Origin: Amycolatopsis solani
Lineage (GTDB): Bacteria > Actinomycetota > Actinomycetes > Mycobacteriales > Pseudonocardiaceae
Assembly: GCF_033441515.1 (NCBI RefSeq)
Contig: NZ_JAWQJT010000001.1
Coordinates: forward strand, 2,666,001-2,730,000
Direction: 5' to 3'
Length of the DNA: 64,000 nt
Shown here: one piece after another, positions 24,967 through 34,801 of the stretch
Layout of the letters: the number at the start of each line of letters is the position of its first letter
How positions within the stretch are numbered: the first letter of the stretch is position 1
The notes under the pieces: model-generated
What the model saw: the letters and a program-made list of their open reading frames with translations, nothing else
Told to the model about the DNA's origin: nothing
The model's database searches: none
Made by a program: the position numbers and the translations under genes

Positions 24967-26279
24967 TCGGGTGGTGGCGGGGCCGGTCCCTGCAAGTGCG
25001 GATCACCCTGCTGGCCGCGACGATCACCCTGGTCTGCCTGCTCGGGCTGGCGGCGCTGGCCGCGTCGAACCTGTCGCCGCTGCTCATCGGCTCGGTCGAC
25101 CGCGAGCTCTCGAGCGCGCTCGGTCCGGCCGGCGCCGAAGTGAGCGCCGGGCGCCCGCTGTCCGGCGCGGCGCCGGTGACGCTGCGCGTGCTGGACACCG
25201 CGGGCGCGCCGGTGGACGGCGGCACCCCGACCGGCCTTACGTTGTACGACATCTCGACGCTGAAGGCCGGGCAGCCGGTCCAGCGCGACGGCGCGCGGTA
25301 CCTCGGCACCGTCGTCAGCGCGCCGGACGGGGCGCAACGGCTGGTCGTGGCCGGCGCGGGCCTGGTCGGGTTCTCGGCCGCGGTGCACTACGGCGGGGTG
25401 TGGCTGGTCGTCGTCGCGTCGGTCGGCGCGCTGGTCGCGGGCTTCGCGACGTGGCTGGTGGTGCGCCTGTCCCTGCGGCCGGTCGCGCGCATGCGGGGTT
25501 CGGTGCGGGCGCTGCCGCCGGGTGCGCGCCTGGCGCTGCCGGACTCCCACGACGAGCTGCGCGCGCTGGCGGAGGAGTTCAACGCGCTGCTGGAGCGGCA
25601 GGAGCAGGCGGCCGAGCGCCTGCGGCGGTTCACCGGCGACGCGGCGCACGAGCTGCGCTCGCCGGTCGCGTCGATCCGGGTGCAGGCCGAGGTCGCCGTC
25701 ACGAACCCGGATCCGGAGCTGTCCCAGGAGACGCTGTCGGACATCCTCACCGAGGCCGAGCGGCTGTCGTCGCTGCTGGACGGGCTGTTGTCGCTGGCGC
25801 GCTCGGACGCGGGCGAGGTGCCGCCGGCTTCACCCGTCGAGCTGGTGAGCGAGGTGCGGTCCGCCGTGGCCCGGCTTCCCACGGGGGCGCCGGAGGCGCG
25901 GGTGAGCACGGCGGTGGCGCAGGCCTGGGCGTCGGCCGCGCACGCCGAGGTGGAGCTGGTGCTGGACAACCTGCTGCGCAACGCCTGCCGCTACGCGCGC
26001 GGCGAGATCGTGGTGTCGGTGCTGGCGTCCCGCTCGACGGTCCGGGTGGTCGTCGACGACGACGGCCCCGGCATCGCGCCGGAGCACCGCGAGAAGGTGT
26101 TCGACCGGTTCTACCGGATCGCCGACGACCGGGCCCGCTCGTCGGGCGGAACCGGGCTCGGGCTGGCGATGGTGGCGGAGACGGTCCGGCGCCGCGGCGG
26201 ACGGGTGCAGGTGGGGGAGTCCCCGGACGGCGGCGCCCGGTTCGTGGTGGTCTGGCGCGCGGCCGGTCCGGGGTCGTGA
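24963..26279 (+). CDS. Membrane sensor histidine kinase
   Basis: The 438-residue protein has two membrane segments (about residues 12-35 and 141-162) flanking an extracytoplasmic domain of about 105 residues, a HAMP linker, an H-box with His229 in FTGDAAHELRSPVASIRVQA, and HATPase motifs N (LDNLLRNACRYA), G1 (DDDGPGIAPEHREKVFDRFY) and G2 (GGTGLGLAMVAETV). It is the partner of the response regulator whose stop it overlaps. Its TGA lies within the left arm of a 23-bp perfect palindrome. Confidence 0.95.
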   Translation: MIGWWRGRSLQVRITLLAATITLVCLLGLAALAASNLSPLLIGSVDRELSSALGPAGAEVSAGRPLSGAAPVTLRVLDTAGAPVDGGTPTGLTLYDISTLKAGQPVQRDGARYLGTVVSAPDGAQRLVVAGAGLVGFSAAVHYGGVWLVVVASVGALVAGFATWLVVRLSLRPVARMRGSVRALPPGARLALPDSHDELRALAEEFNALLERQEQAAERLRRFTGDAAHELRSPVASIRVQAEVAVTNPDPELSQETLSDILTEAERLSSLLDGLLSLARSDAGEVPPASPVELVSEVRSAVARLPTGAPEARVSTAVAQAWASAAHAEVELVLDNLLRNACRYARGEIVVSVLASRSTVRVVVDDDGPGIAPEHREKVFDRFYRIADDRARSSGGTGLGLAMVAETVRRRGGRVQVGESPDGGARFVVVWRAAGPGS

Positions 26280-26319
26280 GTGTTCAGTCGGGTTAGAACC
26301 CGACTGAACACTCACGACC
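26272..26319. repeat. 23-bp perfect palindrome at the kinase gene end
   Basis: Arms 26272-26294 and 26297-26319 are fully complementary around a 2-bp centre (AG). The core reads AGTGTTCAGTCGGGTT and its complement. It contains the kinase stop codon and could end transcription or be a mobile intergenic repeat. No T-tract follows. Confidence 0.85.
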
Positions 26320-26354
26320 GGGGGCGCTGGGGCTTCCGGGTAGATTCCGGGGCT

Positions 26355-26744
26355 GTGAACGGTGTGATCGTGGGTGCCGCCCTCGTGCGTGACGGGAAGC
26401 TGCTCGCCCAGCAGCGCGCCTGGCCCGCCGACCACGCGGGACAGTGGGAGCTGCCGGGCGGCGGGGTCGAACCCGGCGAGTCGGACGCCTTCGCGCTCGC
26501 CCGCGAGTGCAGCGAGGAGCTCGACGTCGTCATCGAGGTCGGCGCGCGCGTCGGGGACGACGTGCCGCTGCCGGGCGGGAAGGTGCTCCGCATCTACGCC
26601 GCTTCGCTCGTTTCGCCCGGTGAGGAGCCGCGGGCGGTCGAGCACCGAGCCGTGCGCTGGCTCGGGCTCGACGACCTCGACGACGTCGACTGGCTGCCCG
26701 CCGACCGCCTCCTGCTCCCGGACCTGCGCGCGCTGCTCAGTTAG
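26355..26744 (+). CDS. NUDIX hydrolase (MutT-like)
   Basis: The 129-residue protein has the NUDIX box GGGVEPGESDAFALARECSE followed by ELDVVIEVGARV, matching G-x5-E-x7-RE-x2-EE apart from hydrophobic substitutions. The fold opens with VIVGAALVRDGKLLAQQRAW and WELPGGG, as in MutT-type enzymes that hydrolyse oxidised or surplus nucleoside triphosphates. The GTG at 26355 is used because the earlier in-frame codons read through the palindrome. The last eight bases overlap the convergent trpS gene. Substrate not deducible. Confidence 0.92.
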   Translation: MNGVIVGAALVRDGKLLAQQRAWPADHAGQWELPGGGVEPGESDAFALARECSEELDVVIEVGARVGDDVPLPGGKVLRIYAASLVSPGEEPRAVEHRAVRWLGLDDLDDVDWLPADRLLLPDLRALLS

Positions 26745-27702
26745 CCCCGATCATCCGCAGGGCCGCGTCGAGCCGGTGGGAGCCGCGCTCCCGGGCGCGC
26801 TCGGCGCCCGCCTTGCGGACCCGGTCCAGCTCCGCGACGTCGTCGAGCAGCGTTAACGCTCGTTCACGCAGCGGGCGCAGCTCCTCGATCACCGCGTCCG
26901 CGACGGCGTCCTTGACCGCGCCGTACGTCGTGAACTCCCCGGCCAGGTCCGACGGCGACCCGCCCCGGCAGGCGGCCAGGACCTCCAGCAGGTTCGCCAT
27001 CCCCGGCCGGGTCTCCGGGGCGTGCACCGGCACCGAACCGCCGTCGGTGACCGCGCGGCGGATCTTGCGGCGGATCTGGTCCGGCTCGTCCAGCGCGAAC
27101 ACCACGCCGGCCGCGTCGCGCGTCGACTTCGACATCTTGCGCGCCGGGTCGGTGAGGTCCTTCACCCGCGCGCCCGCCGGCGGGAGGACGGCCTCCGGGA
27201 TGGTGAAGACCTCGCCGTACGTGCTGTTGAAGCGCTTGGCCAGTGTCCGCGTCAGCTCGACGTGCTGCCGCTGGTCCTCGCCGACCGGGACCTCGTCCGC
27301 GCCCTGGAGCAGGATGTCCGCGGCCATCAGCGCGGGGTAGGTCAGCAGCGACAGCCGCACGCCGGCTCGCCCCTTCGACTTCTCCTTGAACTGGATCATC
27401 CGCGCGGCCTCGCCGTAGTTGCAGGTGCACTCCAGGACCCAGGTCAGCGCGCCCAGCTCGCGGGCCAGGTCGGACTGGACGAACACCCGCTCCGGATCGA
27501 TGCCAGCGGCGATCAGCACGGCCAGCTGCTCCCTCGCCAGTGATCGGAGTTTCGGCGGGTTGTGCGGGGTCGTCATGCCGTGCAGGTCGGCGACGAAGTA
27601 CAGGTCGTCCTCGCCGCCTTCACGGGCCCAGCGGCGGACCGCGCCGAGGTAGTTGCCGAGGTGGACGTGACCGGACGGCGTGATCCCGGACAGCTTGCTC
27701 AC
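26737..27702 (-). CDS. trpS: Tryptophanyl-tRNA synthetase
   Basis: TrpS charges tRNA-Trp. The 321-residue class I synthetase has the HIGH-type motif PSGHVHLGNYLGA at residues 8-20, the VADLHGMTTPHNP block, QFKEKSKGRAGV, PVGEDQRQHVELTR and the KMSKS loop ARKMSKSTRDAAG. The GTG at 27700-27702 starts VSKLSGITPSGH. A leader peptide with two adjacent Trp codons and a terminator lies upstream, so expression is probably controlled by ribosome-mediated attenuation. Confidence 0.97.
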   Translation of the reverse strand: MSKLSGITPSGHVHLGNYLGAVRRWAREGGEDDLYFVADLHGMTTPHNPPKLRSLAREQLAVLIAAGIDPERVFVQSDLARELGALTWVLECTCNYGEAARMIQFKEKSKGRAGVRLSLLTYPALMAADILLQGADEVPVGEDQRQHVELTRTLAKRFNSTYGEVFTIPEAVLPPAGARVKDLTDPARKMSKSTRDAAGVVFALDEPDQIRRKIRRAVTDGGSVPVHAPETRPGMANLLEVLAACRGGSPSDLAGEFTTYGAVKDAVADAVIEELRPLRERALTLLDDVAELDRVRKAGAERARERGSHRLDAALRMIGAN

Positions 27703-27744
27703 GTGTCTTCCTTTCGGGGCGGGGGCCACCCCGGAGAAGGCACG

Positions 27745-27839
27745 AAAAAAAGGCCGCCCGTCCGGGGCGGCCGCTGGTGATCAGCGCAGGACTAGACGGC
27801 CGCCGAGGGCGGCCACCAGCTGGACGTCTGCGCGTGCAT
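27745..27839 (-). promoter_or_regulatory. Tryptophan attenuator upstream of trpS
   Basis: Reading on the minus strand, a leader peptide gene is followed by a terminator: arms GGCCGCCCC and CGGGCGGCC at 27752-27772, then seven T (27745-27751). The leader itself contains complementary GGCCGCC and GGCGGCC segments (27797-27815) that can pair with the terminator arms, giving alternative structures. Stalling at Trp codons should favour read-through into trpS. Confidence 0.85.
27792..27839 (-). CDS. trpS leader peptide with tandem Trp codons
   Basis: The 15-residue frame reads MHAQTSSWWPPSAAV, with Trp8-Trp9. It ends 20 bp before the terminator stem. The tandem Trp codons next to alternative hairpins are the mark of an attenuation leader; similar MHAQ/MFAH-type leaders with Trp runs are known from actinobacterial trp genes. 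It is unlikely to have a function of its own. Confidence 0.85.
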   Translation of the reverse strand: MHAQTSSWWPPSAAV

Positions 27840-27885
27840 GCGGCGAGCATAGGCGGGAAGGGGCTTGCGGGTCTACCGTCTAACC

Positions 27886-28185
27886 ATGTATGTCGTCCTG
27901 CTGAACTACACGGCCCCGATCGAGCAGATCGACCTCGCGCTCCCGGACCACCAGGAATGGCTGAACAAGCAGTACGAACACGGCCACTTCCTCGCGTCCG
28001 GGCGGCGGAATCCCCGCGTCGGAGGTGTCATCATCACGCGTCCGCTGAACCGCGGGAAGCTCGACGCCATCCTGGCGTCCGACCCGTTCTGCGTGCAGCA
28101 CCTCGCGCAGTACGAGGTCATCGAGTTCTCGCCGACGAAGACCGCTCCGGAGCTGCGCTTGCTCAACGAAGCGGTACCGCACTAG
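27886..28185 (+). CDS. YciI-like protein
   Basis: The 99-residue protein has the YCII domain: MYVVLLNYTAPIEQIDLALP, DHQEWLNKQYEHGHFLASGR, ITRPLNRGKLDAILASDPF and AQYEVIEFSPTK. The conserved His at DHQEWL and the Asp in LASDPF are the proposed catalytic pair of this dimeric ferredoxin-like fold, whose substrates are mostly unknown. The ATG at 27886 is used instead of a GTG-rich extension. Its TAG shares a CTAG with the convergent Cys-rich gene. Confidence 0.9.
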   Translation: MYVVLLNYTAPIEQIDLALPDHQEWLNKQYEHGHFLASGRRNPRVGGVIITRPLNRGKLDAILASDPFCVQHLAQYEVIEFSPTKTAPELRLLNEAVPH

Positions 28186-28334
28186 GCGGCCAGATCCTGC
28201 TTCGCCTTCTTCAGCGCCAGCACCGGGCACTTCTTGCAGCGCGGCTTCGACCGGCAGCACTTCTTCTTGACCTTGCCGGCCTTCATCAGCTTGCGGACGA
28301 CCTTCCGGGGGTCGTCCGGCTGCTTCTTGCCCAC
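28182..28334 (-). CDS. 50-residue Lys/Cys-rich protein with a predicted iron box
   Basis: The product is VGKKQPDDPRKVVRKLMKAG followed by KVKKKCCRSKPRCKKCPVLA and LKKAKQDLAA. Four Cys in CCRSKPRCKKC and 18 Lys/Arg suggest a metal- or RNA-binding peptide. I recall similar tiny actinobacterial proteins with the CC-x4-RC-x2-CP pattern, all without assigned function. The GTG at 28332-28334 has AGG about eight bases upstream; a GTG two codons earlier is possible. A good DtxR/IdeR-type box lies 44 bp upstream on this strand, so it may respond to iron. Confidence 0.7.
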   Translation of the reverse strand: MGKKQPDDPRKVVRKLMKAGKVKKKCCRSKPRCKKCPVLALKKAKQDLAA

Positions 28335-28377
28335 GCGCACGCACCTTCCGGATCGGCGACGCTACCGGGTATCCACG

Positions 28378-28396
28378 TTAGGTGAGGCTAACCGAC
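28378..28396 (-). promoter_or_regulatory. DtxR/IdeR-type iron box
   Basis: On the minus strand the site reads GTCGGTTAGCCTCACCTAA and matches the actinobacterial consensus TTAGGTTAGSCTCACCTAA at 17 of 19 positions. It lies 44 bp upstream of the Cys-rich small gene and about 130 bp upstream of typA on the other strand. The small gene is the more likely target. Confidence 0.7.
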
Positions 28397-28525
28397 CGGG
28401 GGCGTGGGCCTGCTCACAAACGCGCGGAAGGTATCCTTGGTGAGGTCCGCGTGTGACCAGAGCCGGTCACGGGATGCCTGACGGCTTGCGCGGCCACCCA
28501 CCCCTTGAAGTTCAGGAGTCTTCGC

Positions 28526-30451
<1,926 letters not shown>

Positions 30452-30467
30452 TCCCCTCGAGACCGCG

Positions 30468-30503
30468 AAAAGCCTCCCGGCGCCCGCCGCCGGGAGGCTT
30501 TTT
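30468..30503 (+). terminator. Terminator after typA
   Basis: A 15-bp stem (30468-30482 and 30488-30502) with AAAA before and TTTTT at the end. The T-tract is on the typA strand. Confidence 0.85.
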
Positions 30504-30604
30504 CGTGTCGCCTCCGCTACGCCGGGTGGAAAAGCGCCGGACGGGCTGTCACCGAATGCGGTGTGCTTCTCCTTATATCTTTATGGGGCCGCCGTCGTGT
30601 TCCG

Positions 30605-30632
30605 CCGTTCCGGAACGGTCCGGGAACCCGGA
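30605..30632. promoter_or_regulatory. Two adjacent palindromes in the lpqW upstream region
   Basis: CCGTTCCGGAACGG (30605-30618) is a perfect palindrome, followed at once by TCCGGGAACCCGGA (30619-30632), a second inverted repeat. An AT-rich TTATATCTTTATGG at 30573-30586 just upstream is promoter-like. They could be operator sites; no regulator is identified. Confidence 0.4.
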
Positions 30633-30776
30633 CGGTGTTCCGCGCGTCCTTTTCCCATAGCGGCACCAAGGGGCGGTGGGCCCGGCCGATCCGGGTATGG
30701 GAATCTCGGTTTCGGCCGCGAAGGCGGCCGTGGGAGCATGGCTGACCCGATCGGCGGAATCTGGGAGGAACGGGGC

Positions 30777-32513
30777 GTGCGGGTGAATCGCAAGGGAGTG
30801 CCGGTACTGGCACTCGCGGCCGTGCTGCTCACCGCGTGCTCCAACACCCCGCCACCGCCGGTGGTGTCCTCTTCGGTCGCCCCGGTGTCGACCACCGGCA
30901 AGACGCCCTCGCAGATCGTCGTCGGCGTCGACGACGTCCTCGGCGGGTACAACCCGCACAACCTCGCGGACTCGTCCCAGGTGACGTCGGCGCTGTCGCA
31001 GCTGCTGCTGCCCTCGGTGTTCCGCCAGAAGGACGACGGCAGCACCCAGCTCGACAAGAGCCTCATGAAGTCCGCCGAGGTGGTCTCGCAGCAGCCGTTC
31101 GTGGTCGCCTACGAGGTCCGGCCGGACGCGTCCTGGTCCGACGGCGCGCCGATCGCGGCCGAGGACTTCGACTACCTGCGGACGCAGATGCGCGACCAGC
31201 CCGGCGTGGTCGAGCCGGCCGGCTACCGGCAGATCACCGACCTGCAGTCCCGCGAGGGCGGCAAGCGCGTCGAGGTCACCTTCGCCAAGCCCTACCCCGG
31301 CTGGCAGGGGCTGTTCTCCGGCCTGCTGCCCGCCCACCTGCTCAAGGACGCGCCCGACGGCTGGCGCGGGGCGCTCGCGGCGAACTTCCCGGCCATCGCC
31401 GGTCCGTTCTCGATCAAGAGCATCGACACCGCCCGCGGCGAGGTCATCCTCGAGCGCAACGAGCGCTACTGGGAGAAGCCCGCGGCGATCGACCGGATCG
31501 TGCTGCGCCGGTCGGACCAGAACACCCTGCTGGCCGCGCTGCAGAGCGGCAACGACCAGTTCGCGCTGGCCAGGACCACCGGCGACGAGCTCAAACGGCT
31601 CGGCGAGCTGGGTTCGGCCGTGCGGCTGCACACGGTGGCCCGGCCGGTCGTGGCCGGCGTGCTGCTGCGCCCGGTCAGCGCGACCCTGCACGACGCCCAG
31701 GTCCGCGCCGGGGTGGCCGCGTTCCTCGACCGGAACAAGCTCATCACCGAAGGCGTCGCCGGCGGCCCGTCGTCGACGCTGCACGCCGATGCCCAGGTGA
31801 AGGCGCCGTCGGAGGCCGGGTACGCGGCGACCATCCCGCCCGGCCCGCCGACCGCGCCCGACGTCGCCAAGGCCGAGGAGTCGCTGAAGGCCGCGGGCTA
31901 CGCCAAGACGGCGGGCACCTGGCGCAAGAACGGCAAGGCGCTCTCGCTCGTGATCGCCTCGCCGGGCACCCAGGAGCCGTACGCCTCGATCGCCAAGGAG
32001 CTCACCGCCCAGCTCGTCGCGCAGGGGATCGAGGTCAACGCGATCACCCCGCAGCCGCGCGACCTGTTCGGCGGGCTGCTCGCGATGCCGGTCGTCAACG
32101 GCGTCCAGCAGCCGACCGGCGACTCGGCGGGCAACGTCGGGATCGACATCGCGGTCGTGCCGCAGGCGGTCGGCGGCGACCCGGCCTCGGTGCTCGCGTC
32201 GAGCTTCGGCTGCCGCCCCGAGCAGACGGTCACCGGCGCCGATCCGGCCAAACCCGTCGTTCCGGGCAATTCGGCCGGGTTCTGCGACACCGCGCTGCAG
32301 CCGTCGATCGACGCGGCGCTCTCCGGATCGACCCCGATCACCGAAGCGCTCACCACTCTTGAGCCTGAACTTTGGCGGCAGAACGTGGTGGTCCCGCTGT
32401 TCCAATTGGCTGACACCCTCGCCATCGGATCGGGCATCTCGGGCGTCACGCCAGGTCCCCCCATGGTGGGCCCATTCGGGTCCGCGGTGAACTGGACTCG
32501 CGGCCCGAAGTAA
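30777..32513 (+). CDS. lpqW: LpqW-like family 5 substrate-binding lipoprotein
   Basis: The 578-residue protein has a lipoprotein signal peptide with lipobox LLTAC near residue 20 and the family 5 SBP fold (VVGVDDVLGGYNPHNLADSS, VAYEVRPDASWSDGAPIAAE, DFDYLRTQ, VILERNERYWEKPAAIDRIV, LRRSDQNTLLAALQSGNDQF). Its position right after typA and before mshB matches M. tuberculosis lpqW (Rv1166), a lipoprotein that affects phosphatidylinositol mannoside and lipoarabinomannan synthesis rather than import. I chose the GTG at 30777, with GGGAGG eight bases upstream. The name rests on synteny and fold; a peptide-binding role is possible because importer genes follow. Confidence 0.75.
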   Translation: MRVNRKGVPVLALAAVLLTACSNTPPPPVVSSSVAPVSTTGKTPSQIVVGVDDVLGGYNPHNLADSSQVTSALSQLLLPSVFRQKDDGSTQLDKSLMKSAEVVSQQPFVVAYEVRPDASWSDGAPIAAEDFDYLRTQMRDQPGVVEPAGYRQITDLQSREGGKRVEVTFAKPYPGWQGLFSGLLPAHLLKDAPDGWRGALAANFPAIAGPFSIKSIDTARGEVILERNERYWEKPAAIDRIVLRRSDQNTLLAALQSGNDQFALARTTGDELKRLGELGSAVRLHTVARPVVAGVLLRPVSATLHDAQVRAGVAAFLDRNKLITEGVAGGPSSTLHADAQVKAPSEAGYAATIPPGPPTAPDVAKAEESLKAAGYAKTAGTWRKNGKALSLVIASPGTQEPYASIAKELTAQLVAQGIEVNAITPQPRDLFGGLLAMPVVNGVQQPTGDSAGNVGIDIAVVPQAVGGDPASVLASSFGCRPEQTVTGADPAKPVVPGNSAGFCDTALQPSIDAALSGSTPITEALTTLEPELWRQNVVVPLFQLADTLAIGSGISGVTPGPPMVGPFGSAVNWTRGPK

Positions 32514-32803
32514 TCGTTCGACTACGCATTCAGTACTACTGGGTGATCTTGACCGACGCCTTCGAGTGGGCGGCTGTGAATCCGTGAGGTAACCGTCGTA
32601 TTTCTGGATGTCCACTGGAAGTCACCCTTTGGTCACGATCGACCCTGAACTGGTGACTGTCGGTGCTTTTCCTTTCTAGCGTGCTCCCGCAGTGCGCCAG
32701 TTGAGTGTCGCTTGGCGTGTCGTAGGCTCCGGCCCATCCAAACCGGAGCGGTGTGGGCCCTTGTCCCGATATTCAAGGGTTCAGTGCTAGGAGGGCACAC
32801 TTC

Positions 32804-34615
32804 ATGAGGAGATCCAAAGCAGTCTCCGCTTTGTCGCTCGTCGCCGGCGCTTCGCTGCTGCTGAGCGCCTGCAGCGGTGGTGATTCGGGCTCGGGCAACA
32901 CCGATCAGAACGGATCGTCGACCGACGTCAAGTCGATGGCTGCCGGCAAGGCCGAGACCGGTGACCTGTTCAAGCTCGCGGACACCCCGGGGTACGACGG
33001 TACGGTCACGATCGGTATCGACGACGGGTACTCGGGGTACAACAACCAGACCCCGGACACCAACAGCTCGTACAACAACTACGTCCTGACCGCGGTGCTC
33101 TCCGGTACGTTGAAGCTCGACGGCAACAACAAGGTGCTGCTGAACAACGACGTCTTCGAGTCGTGGGACGTCACGCAGAAGGACCCGCAGCAGGTCACCT
33201 ACAAGATCAAGCCGAACGTCAAGTGGTCGGACGGTCAGGCGTACGACTGCAAGGACCTGTACCTGGCGTGGCTGTCGCAGAGCGGCCTGGCGAAGGGCCC
33301 GGACGGCAAGAACCCGTTCAACTCGGCCTCGACCACCGGGTACTCGCTGATCAAGACGGCGACGTGCAAGGACAACCTGACCTTCGTCACCGACTACAGC
33401 GAGCCCTACCTCGACTACAAGGGCCTCTTCAACGCGCCGGCGATCATGCCCGCGCACATCCTCGAGGCCAAGACCGGCATCGCGGACATCACGAAGCTGG
33501 CCCCGACCGGCGACCCGGCGCAGATCAAGGCCGCCGGTGACTTCTGGTCGAACGAGTGGAAGGGCTTCAAGGCGGACATCATGCCGTCGTCGGGCCCGTA
33601 CAAGATCACCGCGTTCGACGCCAACCAGAAGGCCGTCACCCTCGAGAAGAACCCGACCTGGGTCGGCGGCAAGGGTGGCCCGTCGAAGATCATCATCCGC
33701 GCCATGGAAGACACCAAGGCGATGGCGACCGCGCTGCAGAACGGTGAGATCGACGTCGCGGCGTCGACCCAGCCGGACGCCACCGCGGCCCAGACGATGA
33801 AGGGCCTCGCGGCCCAGGGCGTGACCTACGGTTCGGCCTCGCAGCTGACCTACGAGCACCTCGACCTGAACTTCAAGCGCATGTTCGCCGACAAGGACCT
33901 CCGCAAGGCGTTCCTCGAGTCGGTCAACCGCAAGGAGATCACGGACAAGCTGCTCAAGGAGGTCCAGGCGGACGCGGAGCCGCTGAACAGCGTCGTCTTC
34001 TTCCAGGGTGAAGAGGGTTACACCGACCTGTACAGCAGCAAGGCGGGCCTGGGCGCCGACGCGGCGGCCAAGACGCTGACCGACGCCGGCTGGGTCAAGG
34101 GCGGCGACGGCATCTTCGCCAAGAACGGCCAGCGCGCTTCGTTCAAGATCACGCACAACCAGAACGCGCGCCGCAGCCAGACCGTCGAGATCATCATCTC
34201 GCAGGCCAAGCTGGCCGGCATCGAGGTCAAGGACGAGACCGACGCCAACTTCCTCAAGGGTGGCCGCGTCTCGACCGGTGACTACGACGTCGCGCTGTTC
34301 GGCTGGTCCGCCCAGCCGTTCAAGGCGGAGTCGAAGTCGATCTACGTCTGCCCGGACAAGGGTGGCGAGCAGAACTACCAGTCGCTGTGCGACCCGAAGA
34401 TCGACGACGCCTACAACGCCGCGGTGAAGGCGACCGACGAGCAGGTCAAGCTGCAGAAGTACCAGGAGGCCGACAAGGCCATCGCGGACGACTACGCGAC
34501 CCTGCCGCTGTTCCAGACGCCGAGCATGTGGGCGTTCAAGGGCATCGACCGCGTCTACATGCAGTCGTACGACGGTGTGCTGTGGAACGTCGGCGAGTGG
34601 GAGCAGAAGAAGTAG
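32804..34615 (+). CDS. Peptide ABC transporter substrate-binding lipoprotein
   Basis: The 603-residue protein starts MRRSKAVSALSLVAGASLLL and has the lipobox LSAC followed by a Gly/Ser-rich linker. The family 5 SBP signature is visible (TYKIKPNVKWSDGQAYDCKD, PSSGPYKITAFDANQKAVTL, EKNPTWVGGKGGPSKIIIRA). Permease and ATPase genes follow, so it is the binding component of a Dpp/Opp-type importer, probably for oligopeptides. A hairpin after its stop and a promoter-like sequence before dppB suggest it is made in excess over the membrane parts. The ATG at 32804 has an AGGAGG-like site. Confidence 0.92.
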   Translation: MRRSKAVSALSLVAGASLLLSACSGGDSGSGNTDQNGSSTDVKSMAAGKAETGDLFKLADTPGYDGTVTIGIDDGYSGYNNQTPDTNSSYNNYVLTAVLSGTLKLDGNNKVLLNNDVFESWDVTQKDPQQVTYKIKPNVKWSDGQAYDCKDLYLAWLSQSGLAKGPDGKNPFNSASTTGYSLIKTATCKDNLTFVTDYSEPYLDYKGLFNAPAIMPAHILEAKTGIADITKLAPTGDPAQIKAAGDFWSNEWKGFKADIMPSSGPYKITAFDANQKAVTLEKNPTWVGGKGGPSKIIIRAMEDTKAMATALQNGEIDVAASTQPDATAAQTMKGLAAQGVTYGSASQLTYEHLDLNFKRMFADKDLRKAFLESVNRKEITDKLLKEVQADAEPLNSVVFFQGEEGYTDLYSSKAGLGADAAAKTLTDAGWVKGGDGIFAKNGQRASFKITHNQNARRSQTVEIIISQAKLAGIEVKDETDANFLKGGRVSTGDYDVALFGWSAQPFKAESKSIYVCPDKGGEQNYQSLCDPKIDDAYNAAVKATDEQVKLQKYQEADKAIADDYATLPLFQTPSMWAFKGIDRVYMQSYDGVLWNVGEWEQKK

Positions 34616-34660
34616 GGCTCGTCCCGCCTCTTCTTTCCCCTCGCTCCAGATGACCTGGGA

Positions 34661-34697
34661 GGTACCGGGGTTCGGCCAAAAGCCGGGCCCCGGTACC
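34661..34697 (+). terminator. Hairpin between the SBP and dppB genes
   Basis: A stem of GGTACCGGGG (34661-34670) and CCCCGGTACC (34688-34697), extended by GGC/GCC pairs. There is no T-tract. It may stop part of the transcription after the binding-protein gene. Confidence 0.65.
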
Positions 34698-34712
34698 CAC
34701 CGGAAGTAGCTG

Positions 34713-34740
34713 TTGACCGTAGGGTTACCGCCACTACGGT
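34713..34740 (+). promoter_or_regulatory. Candidate promoter for dppB
   Basis: TTGACC (34713-34718) and TACGGT (34735-34740) are spaced by 16 bp, close to the actinobacterial SigA-type pattern. It lies 62 bp before the dppB start and after the hairpin. Confidence 0.45.
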
Positions 34741-34801
34741 AGACAACCGGGTAGCGGTCCAGCGCACTTCTGACGACCAGGCCCGGATGAGGAGCAGTTC
34801 G

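Noticed and set aside
27703..27850. T-box leader upstream of trpS
   Set aside because: No T-box core sequence or specifier structure is visible; a leader peptide with tandem Trp codons and a terminator explains the region better.
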